Source: Corbicula japonica (taxonomy: Eukaryota > Mollusca > Bivalvia > Venerida > Cyrenidae). From it: DNA of 64,000 bases. The translations under genes were made by a program, and so were the position numbers. How positions within the stretch are numbered: position 1 is the stretch's first letter; every line of letters starts with the position of its first letter. A model generated the notes under the pieces. The model was not told the DNA's origin and did no database searches. It saw nothing but the letters and a program-made list of their open reading frames with translations. Below are positions 20,801 to 29,595 of the stretch, one piece after another. The stretch spans positions 806,001 to 870,000 of the forward strand of contig JAZAYU010000012.1 of NCBI GenBank assembly GCA_038501625.1. The letters are read 5' to 3'.

Positions 20801-22327
20801 TTAAACAATGAAAACTTATTTTAACATTTTTGAGAAACATTTAAACAGAAATTTAAAGGAACGTTATGTTAAGCCGATAATTTGTTGTTACAGTGATAGT
20901 GAAAATATAGTTTTGTTGCATCATTCTGTTTTACAATCAGATGGGCCTCATAAAACATGCTTAGTGAATAATGGATAAATGTACCATTAGAGGTGCATTT
21001 GCACATGGAAAGCATGTATAATTTTTCATTATAAATTGAGAAGGCTGTACCTTTCCCTTTAATGTTGTATTAATCACTAAAACTTTTCAGAAGTTTGCAG
21101 CTAATCCTGTTTGGTTTCTGTAGGTCAGGTAACAAACACTGTGATAGTCCCTACACCGCCTGCCATAAATAACCCAGAAATAAAGCCAACACTACCACTG
21201 CTGCCGTTCAAGCGCCACCTGTATACAGGGGAAGATAACTCTGAAGATGGTGAGGTGCTGAACATACGCCTGGCCAGACATCAACCAGAAGAGAATGCTG
21301 CGGTAGATCTGGCTGATATACAACAACAACATTCTAATGTAAGAAAACTGTGTAAATGATGCAAACTGTTTTGCAAAATTTTGTTTAACCCTTTCCTCCA
21401 TATATATGCCTTTTTACGCATGTGCGACCAGTGTAGATCCAGATCTGCCGGCACATCCGTGCCGTCTGATCAGGATCTGCACTGGTCGCATTTAGGTCAG
21501 AAATAACCTAAAGAATCATAAAGCGAGTTAAGATCCTGATCAGACAGCACAGATGTGCCGGCTGATCTGGATCTGCACTGGTGACATTTAGGTCAGAAAT
21601 AACCTAAAGAATCATAAAGCGAGTTAAGATCCTGATCAGACAGCACAGATGTGCCGGCTGATCTGGATCTAAACTGTTCGCCCTAGCAATAAAGTTGTAT
21701 CTATGGAAGAAAGGGTTCATATGTTCTATGTTTCAAAACAAGTTTTGATGTTAGTTAACCTTTTACCCCATGGGATATAGTTGTTAATCCGTGGGCGATC
21801 TGATCAGGATCTTCACTGTTATCTTTTAGATTAAATACTGGTAGGTTATTTCTGACTAATAAGCGAACAAATTAGATCCTGATCGAATGGCACAGATGCT
21901 CCAGCTGATCTGGTCAACTCAATATCAGTTCCTGATGTTCACTCATGAAATAATATCAATATTTCACAAAAACCAACAAATATCTGCTACTGTTTTTTGT
22001 ATCATTTAATTTTGCGGGGATCAAATTTCGTGCAAATGACATATGTGACAATTTTGCAAGGGCTTATATTCCCGCATTTGTTTTACTCTAATAAGACTAG
22101 ATATTCTATTGTTAGATTTCGCTAGGGTTTGATTTTGCGCACTTACCGTAGCACGAAATACGCGAAAATTGAACCACTGCAAAATATATTGACACCACAG
22201 TATATTTTTGTTATTCCAGGAAACAAGTGTATCAAGTTTGAAGGAAGAGCTTCAGCATCTGAAGTCCATCAATAAAGAATTGTATCACTTTTCTGTCAAC
22301 AAAATATTACACAATAAAGTTACATAA
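5835..22327 (+). CDS. WDR18: WD repeat-containing protein 18 (Ipi3 homologue), complete gene of 10 exons
   Basis: Exons 5835-5840, 8215-8406, 8950-9060, 10072-10205, 11470-11617, 15781-15924, 17060-17127, 19571-19695, 21124-21338 and 22220-22327 join through GT-AG introns into one 416-residue frame ending in TAA. Length fits the family (about 430 in human). The protein starts MEV like vertebrate WDR18. WD motifs include VWDINTG (18-24), IHIWQ (99-103), VIVWSLA (141-147), IWDMVSG (198-204) and VKIWDVFSG (292-300). [13 protein letters not shown] follows repeat 2, and SLDQTCKIWD and [10 protein letters not shown] mark later blades. The C-terminal ~35 residues form a short coiled coil ([17 protein letters not shown]), typical of WDR18. 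In other animals WDR18 works with PELP1 and TEX10 in the nucleolus/nucleoplasm in ITS2 processing and 60S maturation. Two splice boundaries are embedded in tandem arrays. AATAAA occurs inside the last codons, 10 bp before the stop. Confidence 0.93.
5841..7757. other. WDR18 intron 1, unassigned part
   Basis: No gene, RNA or intact element recognised. It has a C-rich run at 6120-6137 and C-rich tracts at 6860-6920. A short repeated phrase, TTGGTATCATTATTAA, occurs near 6040 and 6744. Frames of up to 119 codons (for example 6423-6782) show no domain. Confidence 0.5.
7758..7887 (-). repeat. Fragment of the AAAGACCACC MITE family
   Basis: GTGGTCTTTGTCTCTGAAGA near 7759 and GGTGGTCTTTGTTTACAGGT near 7855 match, in opposite orientation, the body of the element at 19724-19904. 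Confidence 0.5.
7922..8214 (+). repeat. Three decoy copies of the WDR18 exon 2 acceptor and exon start
   Basis: Units start at 7922, 8019 and 8116 (period 97 bp), followed by the true exon at 8215 (99 bp later). Each unit has the acceptor context GGGTCTCTTTCAG followed by GTATTATTGAGCAGTGATAT and the rest of the first ~77 exon bases up to GATATCAACAC. It then falls back into intron sequence with no donor. Copies differ from the exon at several bases, and their frame meets a stop, so they do not encode extra protein. Confidence 0.85.
8215..8406 (+). CDS. WDR18: WDR18 exon 2
   Basis: 64 codons, phase 0 at both ends, acceptor TCTTTCAG, donor GTATGC. Encodes the first blade, with VWDINTG and then [13 protein letters not shown] and IHVWALQRR. 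Its 5' end is preceded by three decayed tandem copies of its own acceptor and first ~77 bases (7922-8214). Confidence 0.93.
8665..8742 (+). repeat. tRNA-derived SINE-like sequence
   Basis: GGCTAGCTCAATCGGTAG resembles a polymerase III A box, and GGGTTCGATTACCC, 45 bp on, resembles a B box with flanking T-stem. A second B-box-like GGGTTCGATTTCC is near 8479. The cloverleaf is imperfect, so I call it a SINE or tRNA relic, not a tRNA gene. Confidence 0.45.
8780..8886. repeat. Diverged GAGACTGG fold-back repeat
   Basis: GAGACAGTCTGAAATCTCAAGCTTC near 8800 and ATGCTTCGGATTTGAGACTGG near 8864 form an imperfect inverted repeat. It is related to the near-perfect palindrome at 57040-57175. Confidence 0.5.
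8950..9060 (+). CDS. WDR18: WDR18 exon 3
   Basis: 37 codons, phase 0, between acceptor TTACTTCAG and donor GTAATG. Encodes [20 protein letters not shown] and ends IHIWQ, matching the family's ICPGPVTCL-type segment. Confidence 0.93.
9597..9693. repeat. GATCAG MITE, right half
   Basis: Right half only: GATCCTGATCAGATGG, GCTGATATGGATCTAC, and an end in AGGGTTAA. Family description is given at 56486-56729. Confidence 0.7.
9757..10000. repeat. GATCAG MITE, full length
   Basis: Starts TTAACCCTTTCC and ends GGAGGAAAGGGATAA. It contains both internal hairpins (GATCCTGATCAGACGG and GATCCTGATCAGATGG with their partners). It ends about 70 bp before exon 4 of WDR18. Confidence 0.85.
10072..10205 (+). 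CDS. WDR18: WDR18 exon 4
   Basis: 134 bases, phase 0 in and phase 2 out, acceptor TTGCAG, donor GTACCG. Encodes [20 protein letters not shown], then [14 protein letters not shown]. The exon itself starts GTATGT, so the acceptor reads AG|GT. Confidence 0.93.
10377..10570. repeat. GATCAG MITE, partial
   Basis: Left end, first hairpin and the TTTTTGGTCAGAGATAACC linker are present. The second hairpin is replaced by unrelated AT-rich sequence. Confidence 0.75.
10668..11260 (+). repeat. Hairpin-headed noncoding repeat with nested MITE
   Basis: Head AGCTCCCTTTCAAAAAAGTG then GTCAGTCCGTCCG. After a nested insertion it continues GTCCGTCCACCGGTC, CAATCAATAACTAGACAG and GGTCAAGGTCACATTG. These phrases are shared with the elements at 35122 and 40436. 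No coding frame. Confidence 0.6.
10750..10892. repeat. 143-bp MITE nested in the 10668 repeat
   Basis: Inverted ends GGTACTTAGGTGGCTAT and ATAGCCACTTAAGTACC (one mismatch). The host repeat's GTCCGTCC text is interrupted by it and resumes after it. Confidence 0.7.
11470..11617 (+). CDS. WDR18: WDR18 exon 5
   Basis: 148 bases completing a split Ser codon (AG|T), then [20 protein letters not shown] and SSLDQTCK. The donor is the full consensus AAG|GTAAGT. A 70-bp minisatellite of about 46 units starts within 10 bp of this donor. Confidence 0.93.
11627..14872. repeat. 70-bp minisatellite, about 46 units, directly after the WDR18 exon 5 donor
   Basis: Unit includes CTCAAGATCAACAAACAACA, TTACTGCTGGGCACCAGAAA and GCATGACTTTGTTGGCAT. 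Most units are 70 bp; some are 68 bp through loss of TT in GACTTTGTTGG. Variant sites (CTG/CAG at ACTTAC, ATAT/ATCT at GGCAT) form phased patterns. The marker pair GACTGTTGG and ATCAACTAAC near 13423-13521 recurs exactly 768 bp later, revealing an 11-unit recent block duplication. The array starts within 10 bp of the donor and fills most of the 4.2-kb intron 5. Confidence 0.95.
14940..15465. repeat. Inverted-repeat element (ACAGAGGTGTAGAA ends)
   Basis: CAATACAGAGGTGTAGAAAT near 14950 matches the complement of ATTCTACACCTCTGCAATAT near 15439. ACCCACTCGCCC and ACTCGCCCGGTCGG also lie near the two ends. The interior is AT-rich with no transposase frame; likely a MITE of about 0.5 kb. Confidence 0.6.
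15468..15733. repeat. GATCAG MITE, diverged
   Basis: Ends TTTTTAACC and GGAGTAAACAGTTAA. Internal blocks CATGCCATCTGATCGAG and GTAGATCCTGATCATATGG are diverged but in family order. It lies 48 bp upstream of WDR18 exon 6. Confidence 0.75.
15781..15924 (+). CDS. WDR18: WDR18 exon 6
   Basis: 48 codons, phase 0, acceptor TGTATTTTAG, donor GTAAGA. Continues the WD motif across the junction as [14 protein letters not shown], then [20 protein letters not shown]. Confidence 0.93.
16021..16251. repeat. GATCAG MITE
   Basis: Starts TTAACCGGTTACTCC and ends GAGGAAAGGGTTTAA. Both hairpins are present, the first shortened. Confidence 0.8.
17060..17127 (+). CDS. WDR18: WDR18 exon 7
   Basis: 68 bases, phase 0 in and phase 2 out, acceptor TATTTGCAG, donor GTTAGC. 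Encodes [15 protein letters not shown] and ends FKGH plus a split Ser codon, matching the family's VFKGHRNQVTCLS region. Confidence 0.9.
17188..17466. repeat. GATCAG MITE with internal triplication
   Basis: Family order is kept, but TTCGCTTCTTGGCCAGAAAT plus AACCTAG (27 bp) is repeated three times between the hairpins. Ends GGAGTAAGGAGTTAA. Confidence 0.8.
17518..17655. repeat. GATCAG MITE, left half
   Basis: Starts GTTAACGCTTTCCTTCAT. One hairpin (TGATCCAGGTCA with GACCAGGATCTG) and the linker follow, then the copy stops. Confidence 0.65.
17774..19201 (+). repeat. Hairpin-headed repeat, AGCTCACC type, with six to seven ~165-bp internal units
   Basis: Head hairpin TAGCTCACCTGTCACGAAGT then GACAAGGTGAGCTATTGTG. 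Body repeats CTTTAAAAATCTTCTTCTC, AAGGCCTAGAGCTTAGATAT and GGCCCCGCCCCAGGGGTCAC about every 165 bp from 18000 to 19070. The tail is GGTGAGCGACCCAGGGTCC then TATGGACCCTCTTGTT, a second hairpin. No reading frame. It sits in WDR18 intron 7. Confidence 0.85.
19571..19695 (+). CDS. WDR18: WDR18 exon 8
   Basis: 125 bases, acceptor GTTGTTGCAG, donor GTATCT. Encodes the clearest WD blade: [20 protein letters not shown], then [18 protein letters not shown]. Phase 1 out. A MITE begins 29 bp after the donor. Confidence 0.95.
19724..19904. repeat. MITE with TACAGTCTAACCTGT ends
   Basis: Left end TACAGTCTAACCTGTAGC; right end ACAGGTTTGACAGTA is its imperfect complement. Body AAAGACCACCTGTGAACAAA and similar. 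The terminal TA fits a mariner-type target (inference). Confidence 0.65.
20429..20669. repeat. GATCAG MITE, TTAA on both sides
   Basis: TTAACCCTTTACTCC at left and GGCGTAAAGGGTTAA at right. Both hairpins are present with moderate divergence. Confidence 0.85.
21124..21338 (+). CDS. WDR18: WDR18 exon 9
   Basis: 215 bases, acceptor TTTCTGTAG, donor GTAAGA. Encodes the post-propeller linker, with [20 protein letters not shown] and [12 protein letters not shown], resembling the family's SLPLPHFNKHL and LRLGLHQ segments. Ends in Gln-rich QQQHSN. Confidence 0.92.
21385..21718. repeat. GATCAG MITE with duplicated internal module
   Basis: Well-kept copy. The ~95-bp block from TTAGGTCAGAAATAACC through GCCGGCTGATCTGGATC occurs twice in tandem. 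Starts TTAACCCTTTCCTCC; the right end reads GAAAGGGTTCA, having lost TTAA. It begins 47 bp after WDR18 exon 9. Confidence 0.85.
21754..21925. repeat. GATCAG MITE, degraded
   Basis: Starts GTTAACCTTTTACCCCATGG. Remnants CTGATCAGGATCTTCAC, TTATTTCTGACTAATAAGCG and GATCCTGATCGAATGG follow. Confidence 0.65.
21988..22202. repeat. MITE with TACTGTGG-type ends
   Basis: About 215 bp. It shares AAATTTCGTGCAAATGAC, GGGTTTGATTTTGCGCACTT and CCACTGCAAAATAT with the copy at 39929-40139. The right end ...CACCACAGTA lies 18 bp before the exon 10 acceptor, so it forms part of the branch-site region. Confidence 0.75.
22220..22327 (+). CDS. WDR18: WDR18 exon 10 with stop codon
   Basis: 35 codons plus TAA, acceptor TTATTCCAG. 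Encodes the C-terminal coiled coil ([20 protein letters not shown]). The acceptor lies 18 bp after the end of a MITE (21988-22202). Two AATAAA hexamers fall inside the coding end, so where the transcript is cleaved is uncertain. Confidence 0.92.
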   Translation, partial: ETSVSSLKEELQHLKSINKELYHFSVNKILHNKVT

Positions 22328-22392
22328 CAGTAAATATATGTCTTTGGTATATTTTGTTAAAGTCAGATATGCCAGTATAACAAAACTTGGGT

Positions 22393-22596
22393 TTAACCCT
22401 TTATTCCCTTCATATGCAATTTATATGCCTTTTAATAGCATGAGTGAACAGTTTAGATCCAGATCAGCTGGCACATGTCTTTATGAGTATACCCCCACTA
22501 TGCAGATCCTGATCAGATGGCCAGGATGTGCCAGCTGAAATGGATTTACACTGTCTGCCCATGCAATAAAACTCATATATATGGAGTAAAGGGTAT
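22393..22596. repeat. GATCAG MITE
   Basis: TTTAACCCTTTATTCCC at left, GGAGTAAAGGGTATAAC at right. The first hairpin's 3' half is replaced by a short AGTATACCCCCAC segment also found near 23412. Immediately followed by another copy. Confidence 0.75.
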
Positions 22597-22765
22597 AACC
22601 TTTTCCTCCATAAATACGCATTTTACGCATGTGCAACTAGCGTAGATCCAGATCAGCAGGCACATCCGTGCCGTTTGATCAGGATCTGCACTGGTCCCCT
22701 TTTGGTCAGAGATAACCTAACAAATCAAAAAGGGAACAGTGCAGATCCTGATCAGACGGCACAAC
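22597..22765. repeat. GATCAG MITE, left two thirds, abutting the previous copy
   Basis: Starts CCTTTTCCTCCATAAATACG directly after the previous copy. First hairpin and linker are intact; it stops after GATCAGACGGCACAA. Confidence 0.75.
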
Positions 22766-23078
22766 CAATTTAAGTTATTTCCAAAAATATCAAAACCCCA
22801 AAATGACAAACATATCATTTAAGACATATTTTCCCAAGGTGCAGCTCAAAAAATAATGATAATATCTGCAACCATAAATGATAAGCTCGCATTAAATATG
22901 TTAACACCATCATGTAAATTTTGAAATCATAATGTTCTTTTCTGTGAATCAAACTGGGTAGGTTTATCAGGTCTGACTAATGAATTTGATATCCTGCTTC
23001 TCTGACTAAACTGTACCAAGTCTTCCAGATAAAACTTTAAAACCAGGTCCAGTTCTGAAGTGCTATACAATAGGCATT

Positions 23079-23297
23079 CAACCCTTTCATCCACAGATAA
23101 AATTCTTTTTTTGCATGGGCGAACAGTTTAGATCCAGATCAGCCGGCACATCTGTGCCATTTGATCAGGATCTAAACTGTTTGCTTTATGATTTGGTAGG
23201 ATTTCTGACCTAAATGCGACCAGTGCAGATCCAGAGCAGACGGCATGGATGTGCCAGCTGATCTGGATCTACACTGGTCACACATGCGTAAAAAGTA
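23079..23297. repeat. GATCAG MITE
   Basis: Starts CAACCCTTTCATCC. Both hairpins are present and it stops at CACATGCGTAAAAAG without the terminal GGAAAGGG. Confidence 0.8.
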
Positions 23298-26043
23298 GGG
23301 ATGGCAATTTTCACCTATTTTACCATTCGAATGTTCGAATCAGTTTGCATTCGAACGTTCGAATTATTCACAAATCATACATGTGTATAAACCATGAAAT
23401 ATGTCTTTAGGAGTATACCCCCACAGTATCCGTTATACAATAAAATTGTCATACAAATAGATTTTGCCGATGTTCTAAAATTTTAATAGGCGGGTTTATT
23501 TACCTGAGCATGAGACTGTCTACTGATCTACCTCTAGAAATATACTAGTGGTCAACTTGATGGTTTCCTGGTACACAAACATTCTGTCTCATAAATGTTA
23601 AACTCGAACCCATTTTAAGAGGTCGCAAACATTGCAAATGGCAAAAAACATGCTAAAATTTCAAAAAATGAATTTTGGGGGAAATACTTATTGCCACCTA
23701 GATTTTATTTAATAAATGTATTTAGCTATGGATGTAGTAAATGTTTGCAAGCTCAGTTTAGTCTCATTCATGTTCTAATTACCGAGCACTTACTAAAACA
23801 AAAGAAAACCCTTACATCAGACAGAACATTGTCACTTAACTTGCACCCAGTTGTTTTGTTTTAGTATATGCTAGGTTTGCTGTTGCTTCTACAATCTGGT
23901 AAGTAGCTTGACGAACAATGGACAGAGGCAGATGGTATAAGATATAACAGTAAGTTGTGTTCACTGTTGTTTTTTTTTCACTGGATATACAGGATAACAA
24001 GGGTGATAACTCTATGTAGTGTGACTTACAGGAAAAAAGGGCAATAAATCTAGGTAGAGTTTTCAACATTAAATTCGTATGAAAGCCATTAGTGAACAGT
24101 AATGCAAAGTATTATAATTGTCATATGATATGAGCCTTTTTAAAGTTTTTAGTGGTCGGACTAAGTAATTTCACTATTATTCTGTTATGATTATTCTGTC
24201 CGAAAAATACCGCGTTGTCCGAATTAGCCGACACTTTCTCAACCGGTGCGCAGGTAAATTGTAACTGAACAGAAACGCAGGTAATGATAAGTTGCTTTTT
24301 GAATGCAAGGTTACTTTGTTAAAAACACCTGGAACCGTGATCTTTTGTAAATAAAAGAAGTGTTGGTTACCTTGTCTGCTATCATACTGTTGAAATTGAA
24401 TGACGATTCATCTTTTTGCCCATTCGATTTTGGTTCTACTTAGCAGTAATTTCAGTACTGAATGAAATTGGGACTTATAGTTCAATTTGCAATAGAAATT
24501 TTACAATTAGTCCGCCCTAAAATGCTTACCCTTATACAGGAATCTTGTGCTGACATTAAAACAAAGAGGAACCCCGAATCGTCTGATCATAATACAAATT
24601 TTAAAACCTAATGGATTTTGGTCATTACCCCTAAATTGTTTACTCCTAGATATTTTCCCCCTCCTTACAATTAAGCCCTGTGTGATTTTTTTTGTCCATA
24701 CCTGTTTTTCGGAGGTCATGTTGGCCGCGTTTTGAGGTAGGATGTGGCAAGAGCAGAGAGGAAGCACATCACAACCATGTTTGCACAAGGTGTGAGTACG
24801 TGGCCCACACTCCACGTCTAGGGGTTGCATGCGTCGTACGTTGCATAGGTGGTAAGTGAGTTGTACATGCTGGCAACATGCTTACAACATAAAATCTCTG
24901 TGGTATTGCCATGTTAAAGTACGGAGGCAGTACTTAAATGGGCTGCTCATGTACAGTGCTCGCCTGTTGTAAGTGCATGCAAGTGCGGTAAACATTAGTT
25001 TATTTCTGCCGCTATTGGGTGATATAAAGATGACCTATAAATGCTCCTCCAAAATCACAGCTGGTGCTACCTTGAAATGCTGCCCCTACAACAGCAGATA
25101 CTGCGAATTCTTCTGCAAAAACAGCTTGCAGTGGCCACTTGCTTCTTTTTGGCATCTTTTCTCGCTGCCTTGATCGGTGGCATCTTGAAGACAAATGCTT
25201 CACTCATCCTTCGCCTCTACTTTTATATGCTGCAGAGGTCGGTGCGCACACCATGCGTTGTAAGTCTTACCTTGCTTGGTAAGGTCCGTCTGAGTTCTGT
25301 GCGCCTTTCGGACAGTTGAACTGTGGAAGTGCCGAGTAAGCATGGACCATGCGTGGACGACACACTTATTACATGCGCAGCACGTGGAGCAAGTGATGAT
25401 GGGATTTTTTTTTTAAAGACTTGTGGAGGCAGTGCGTTATGTGGACGTACAGGGCACGCGCGTCACATGTACTGGGGGTGAATCCTTAGCCCACCCGCAG
25501 CTCGATCGCAGAGAAAGTTTTGCATGCACTTTACATGCTTCGGCGTGTCTGTGTGCTCCCAGTTCCGTACAGAGGCAGTACTCACCATGTACGGATCACT
25601 AAATTTGGCCCATGTTTTTGCAAGTACAGCGGGTTGTGACCAGGGCTTTACAGGCAAATCATTGGTTCACAATGATTGGGAAGGCAGTGGCTGGCTGAGT
25701 CAGCAAACACGGTGGGCCAGAGCGGGGGTTCCCCTCGATGTTGCACTAAGAAAATGTTAACAAATTAATTAGCAAGTGGTGCAATTTTAGGCTATAATTT
25801 ATGGTAGTTACTACTTAGTTATTAATATTCAAAATCTTTTGGTGGCAGTTGCCACCCCTGTTGGATTGCCAGACTTTTGCACCAGGCATGACACCTCTGA
25901 TGTATATTTTGTTTTATACGGGTAATTCAAAATGAGATAATGTTAGTCACAGTTTGGAACTTAAAAATCATATTAGAGAAATTATGAGTATTACTCTTTA
26001 CCCCACTGGATATGTTCTTTAAATTAAAATAATAAAATAATAC
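23298..26043. other. Intergenic sequence, no gene recognised
   Basis: Two ATTCGAAYGTTCGAAT palindromes (23325-23340 and 23349-23364) suggest the edge of a diverged element. 24700-25760 has higher G+C and recurring GGAGGCAGTACTT-like phrases (24926, 25428, 25570) but no domain in any frame. 25840-25900 holds GGTGGCAGTTGCCACCCCTG, a short palindrome. No exon-like ORF with homology was recognised. Confidence 0.4.
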
Positions 26044-26049
26044 CATTGC

Positions 26050-28147
26050 CAGGGGGGTCCAACGTATTTGGTTTTTGCGGAAAAGTAAGTGAGGGAGATG
26101 TTTTGTGCGGAATAAAATGGCGGAATATTTCGTTATTTTGTGCATTTCAGGAGATATTTTGACCTGGTAAGTAGGTTTATATCACTGGTATCAAAATATA
26201 AATACGCCTACCTGGAGGCCAGACATGTAAGCTCCACTCGGTTTTTCAACCTATGTTTGTAGAGGCCTTAACAAAAAAGTTATTGAATGTATAAACTGAA
26301 AGATTGTTTGTTTACAAAGTGAAAATAGAAAATTGCGTGACTTTAAACTGTGTTTTAAGTCAAAATATACTGTTCTTGGACCTATTTTAGCTAAACTATT
26401 ACCGAGTTTTTGCATATATTTCTTCACGACGGCTTTTGCACTTAACATGAGTACTTCATGACCAATTTTTTAAAGTTCAAACACCTTAAATGTTTGCCGT
26501 GGAAGTGGTAAGCATTTTTGTTTTCGGTGCAGAATCTGAATAACACACTCATATGCGCTAGGTGTAAGTAAGACAAGAGCTGGTAACAAATGTTAATAAT
26601 CAAAACAAAAGCCGATTTGTTACCCAAACATACATATGTTCTTATCTATATATGCTAATGGACAAAAGTCTTGTCCGATAGGAAGATTGAAATTTTTTGC
26701 ATGCCAATTTTCAACGCATTACTCTACCGGCAGTTGTGGCTCAAATTCTTAAATTCTTTTTTCATAAACATATGCATAAAATGTCCTCTTTTTCTATTGA
26801 TACCAAATTCATGTCTGTAAAGCAATGAGGAATTTAGATTTCACGTTTTCAAAAGATATTATAGAAAACCATACCGCACAAGACTTTTGTCCACGAGTAT
26901 ATAAGTACCGTGTACTGGTAGTCCCAAAAATAGCGGCACACATCAAATATAGATGTACACTACACCTCTATTTCTTATCCCAAGAGTAGAGGTGCACCTC
27001 TCTAAATTCAGAGAACACCTCTATTTCATTGTTTGGACATATAGGAGCACCTCTTTATTTTGACCTGCACCTTGAAATATAGAGTTGCGACTATAAATAT
27101 AAAAACGAACCTTTTAGTTAGATATACGTATATTTAATACACATAACGACTTGTACAATGTTACTTTTGACCCAAATAGTACTTCATTTATTTAAACATA
27201 ACAAGTCAAGTAAACAATCATCATTTTAGGTGTTGTTGTGCCGCAAATACGCTTCAAACGTTTGTATGGCGTGCCCCTCTTCTCAAAATGCAGATGAGAC
27301 TTCTTCTTATATCTTGGCATCATGAATTGTCTCGATCTGAAATAGGTACAGAGACTATGTAACAACACCATGACCATTTACATATAAAGGTGCGCCTAAA
27401 TATTTATAGGTGCGCATGTATTTTTTGGTAAACTACTACTAAGTACTATAGTACTATAGTACTACTAAAAAGTTATAATGTAATGAACACAAATCAAGAG
27501 GCAGAATAATATACAAGTGTATATGGTAGGTAATTTTGCATAACAAATACAAGAGACATTCGTATTTGGGTAACAAATTGGCTTTTGTTTTGATCTTTAA
27601 CATTTGTTACCAGCTCTTGTCCTACTTACACTCATATTAACGCATTCAAGTTTGTTATTCAGATTCTGCACCAAACAAAACAATGCTTACCACTTCTGCG
27701 GCAAACATTTAAGGTGTTTGAACTTAAAAAATTGGTCATTAAGTACCCATGTAAAGTGCAAAAGCCGTCATGAAGAAATATATGCAAAAACTCAGTGTTA
27801 AATTAGCTAAACTAGGTCAAAGCACGGTATATTTTGACTAAACACGCAGTTTCAAGTCACGCAATTTTCTATTTTCACTTTGCAAACAATCTTTCCGTTT
27901 ATACATTCAATAGCTTTTTTGTTAAGGCCTCTAGAAAAATAGGTTAAAAAACCGAGTGAAGCTTACATATGTAGTCTGGTCTCCGGGTAGGCGTATTTAT
28001 ATTTCGGTAACAGTGATATAAACCTACTTACCAAGTCAAAATATCTCCGGAAATGCACAAAATAACGAAATATTCCGCCATTTTGTTCCGCACAGAACAT
28101 CTCCTTCACTTACTTTTCCGCAAAAACCAAATACGTTGGACCCCCTG
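26050..28147. mobile_element. Fold-back transposon with ~590-bp inverted arms
   Basis: The left arm (26050-~26632) and right arm (~27530-28147) are complementary over nearly 600 bp with about 10 percent divergence. Ends are CAGGGGGGTCCAACGTATTT and its complement ending GGACCCCCTG. CATTGC flanks both sides (26044-26049 and 28148-28153), a likely 6-bp target duplication. The ~0.9-kb centre carries a nested MITE and CACCTCTATTTC tandem phrases but no transposase. Arms cover frames of 60-70 codons without motifs. Superfamily unknown; long arms recall MULE or fold-back elements. Confidence 0.8.
26660..26896. repeat. MITE nested in the fold-back centre
   Basis: Inverted ends GGACAAAAGTCTTGTCCG and GCACAAGACTTTTGTCCACG bound about 235 bp with no coding frame. 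Confidence 0.65.
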
Positions 28148-28263
28148 CATTGCACATTGTAAAAATATTGATAATTTAATCTAAAATGGGGATAAACTTA
28201 AATACTTTGTAAAAATTATGTTTGAAAGTTGAAGTTGTTTATTTCCAGTCAATAATTTTCCTT

Positions 28264-28410
28264 TTCTCTATATATATAACCTTTATTGCATGGGCGAACA
28301 GTGTCGATCCAGATCAGCCCGCACATCCGTACCACCTGAACGGGATCTACACTGTTTGCTTTTTTGTTTGTTTGGTTATTTCTGACCAAAATGCCACCAG
28401 TGCAGATAAA
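28264..28410. repeat. GATCAG MITE, left part
   Basis: First hairpin GATCCAGATCAGCCCGC with GAACGGGATCTACAC, and the linker GGTTATTTCTGACCAAAATG, then it stops. Confidence 0.7.
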
Positions 28411-29595
28411 CTAATTACACAAGCTCCTATAGATAATCAGCAGCCTTTTCAGACCTGATTAATGATTACATGATCTTGAACATTTAGTGATTTCATAAAA
28501 GCTGTGAAAATGTGTAACAATTTAGTTGGCAAATTAATTTGCTTCTTTAAAAGAACATTAATATAAGGCGTGAAAATGTCACAATTTGCCAGACAAGAAG
28601 TAATATAGACAAGAGACTCTCATAAAGATCAATAAGCCACTAGACTGGTAAAATGACATGATCAGGCAAATTAAAGCACAATTTGTGTAAGTAGTGACAC
28701 TTAAAGACGTAAAGCAGAGGATTTTCTTTATTTAAATGCTAAGTGCAAACACTACATTATGCAATGGGTTTTTTTGTTACTTAATCTTAAAACAAGATTG
28801 CCAAAGTGCCACAAAATACGCCCATCGAAGAATTTGCAATTTTTTGTACCAATAAAGGGCCATTACTCTGAAGTGGCTGAAGCAATTTGGCTGGTCATGA
28901 ACTTGGTCAATATATTATGGCCATAAACATTTTGACCAAGTTTCAACAACTGTTTGAGTAATTGAGCGGACATCTCTGTGGAGGCTGCCTGGGCACCCAC
29001 CCGCCTGCCTGCCTGCCCAACATGGGTGTTTCCATACTAAAATGGCAGTAATTACTGCCCGGGCACCAGCCCATCTGCCTGCCTGTCATTTCCATACTAT
29101 GACCTGTCTTTGACAGGTGTATAAAAATGTTATTTTCTCTGTGTAATAGGTTCATAGAAGTTATGTTCATCTTGCAGGGCTCTCATTAGAGGGAGACTTG
29201 GAAAAAGTGGTTTCCCAAAACAAACCAGACTTCTCCTTTCTTTGAGCTATGGGAGAAGTCATTTTGTATAGACTATATAGGGAAAAAATGCGGTTGACTG
29301 CAAACTTCACCATACTTCTTCAGTAAAATTATGACAAAACGTCTCCCTGATTTGCAAGTCTTGTGAGAACCCTGTTAGACTTGGCAATTATGCAAATGAA
29401 GTTTATTTAAACAAGTTTATTTAAACAAATCATTCAGAACATTATGTCCATTCTCTGACTTTTTGGCTGTTTGGCACTTGTGTTCCAGTTGAAGTGTGAT
29501 GTGTTTCTAAAATTATGCTTTAATTTCTCTAAATACTTTTTCTGAATTGTTGAGCATGATGTTGTTCCTAACATGCTCTTGTTGAACGTGTTTTT
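28411..29595. other. Intergenic sequence, no gene recognised
   Basis: AT-rich; contains a CCTGCCTGCCTGCC tract near 29003-29016 with a partial echo near 29077 (CTGCCTGCCTGTC). No conserved frame. Confidence 0.4.

Noticed and set aside
24507..25760. G+C-richer intergenic stretch with frames of 60-107 codons on both strands
   Set aside because: No recognisable domain, no consistent splice sites and overlapping frames on both strands; listed only as unassigned.
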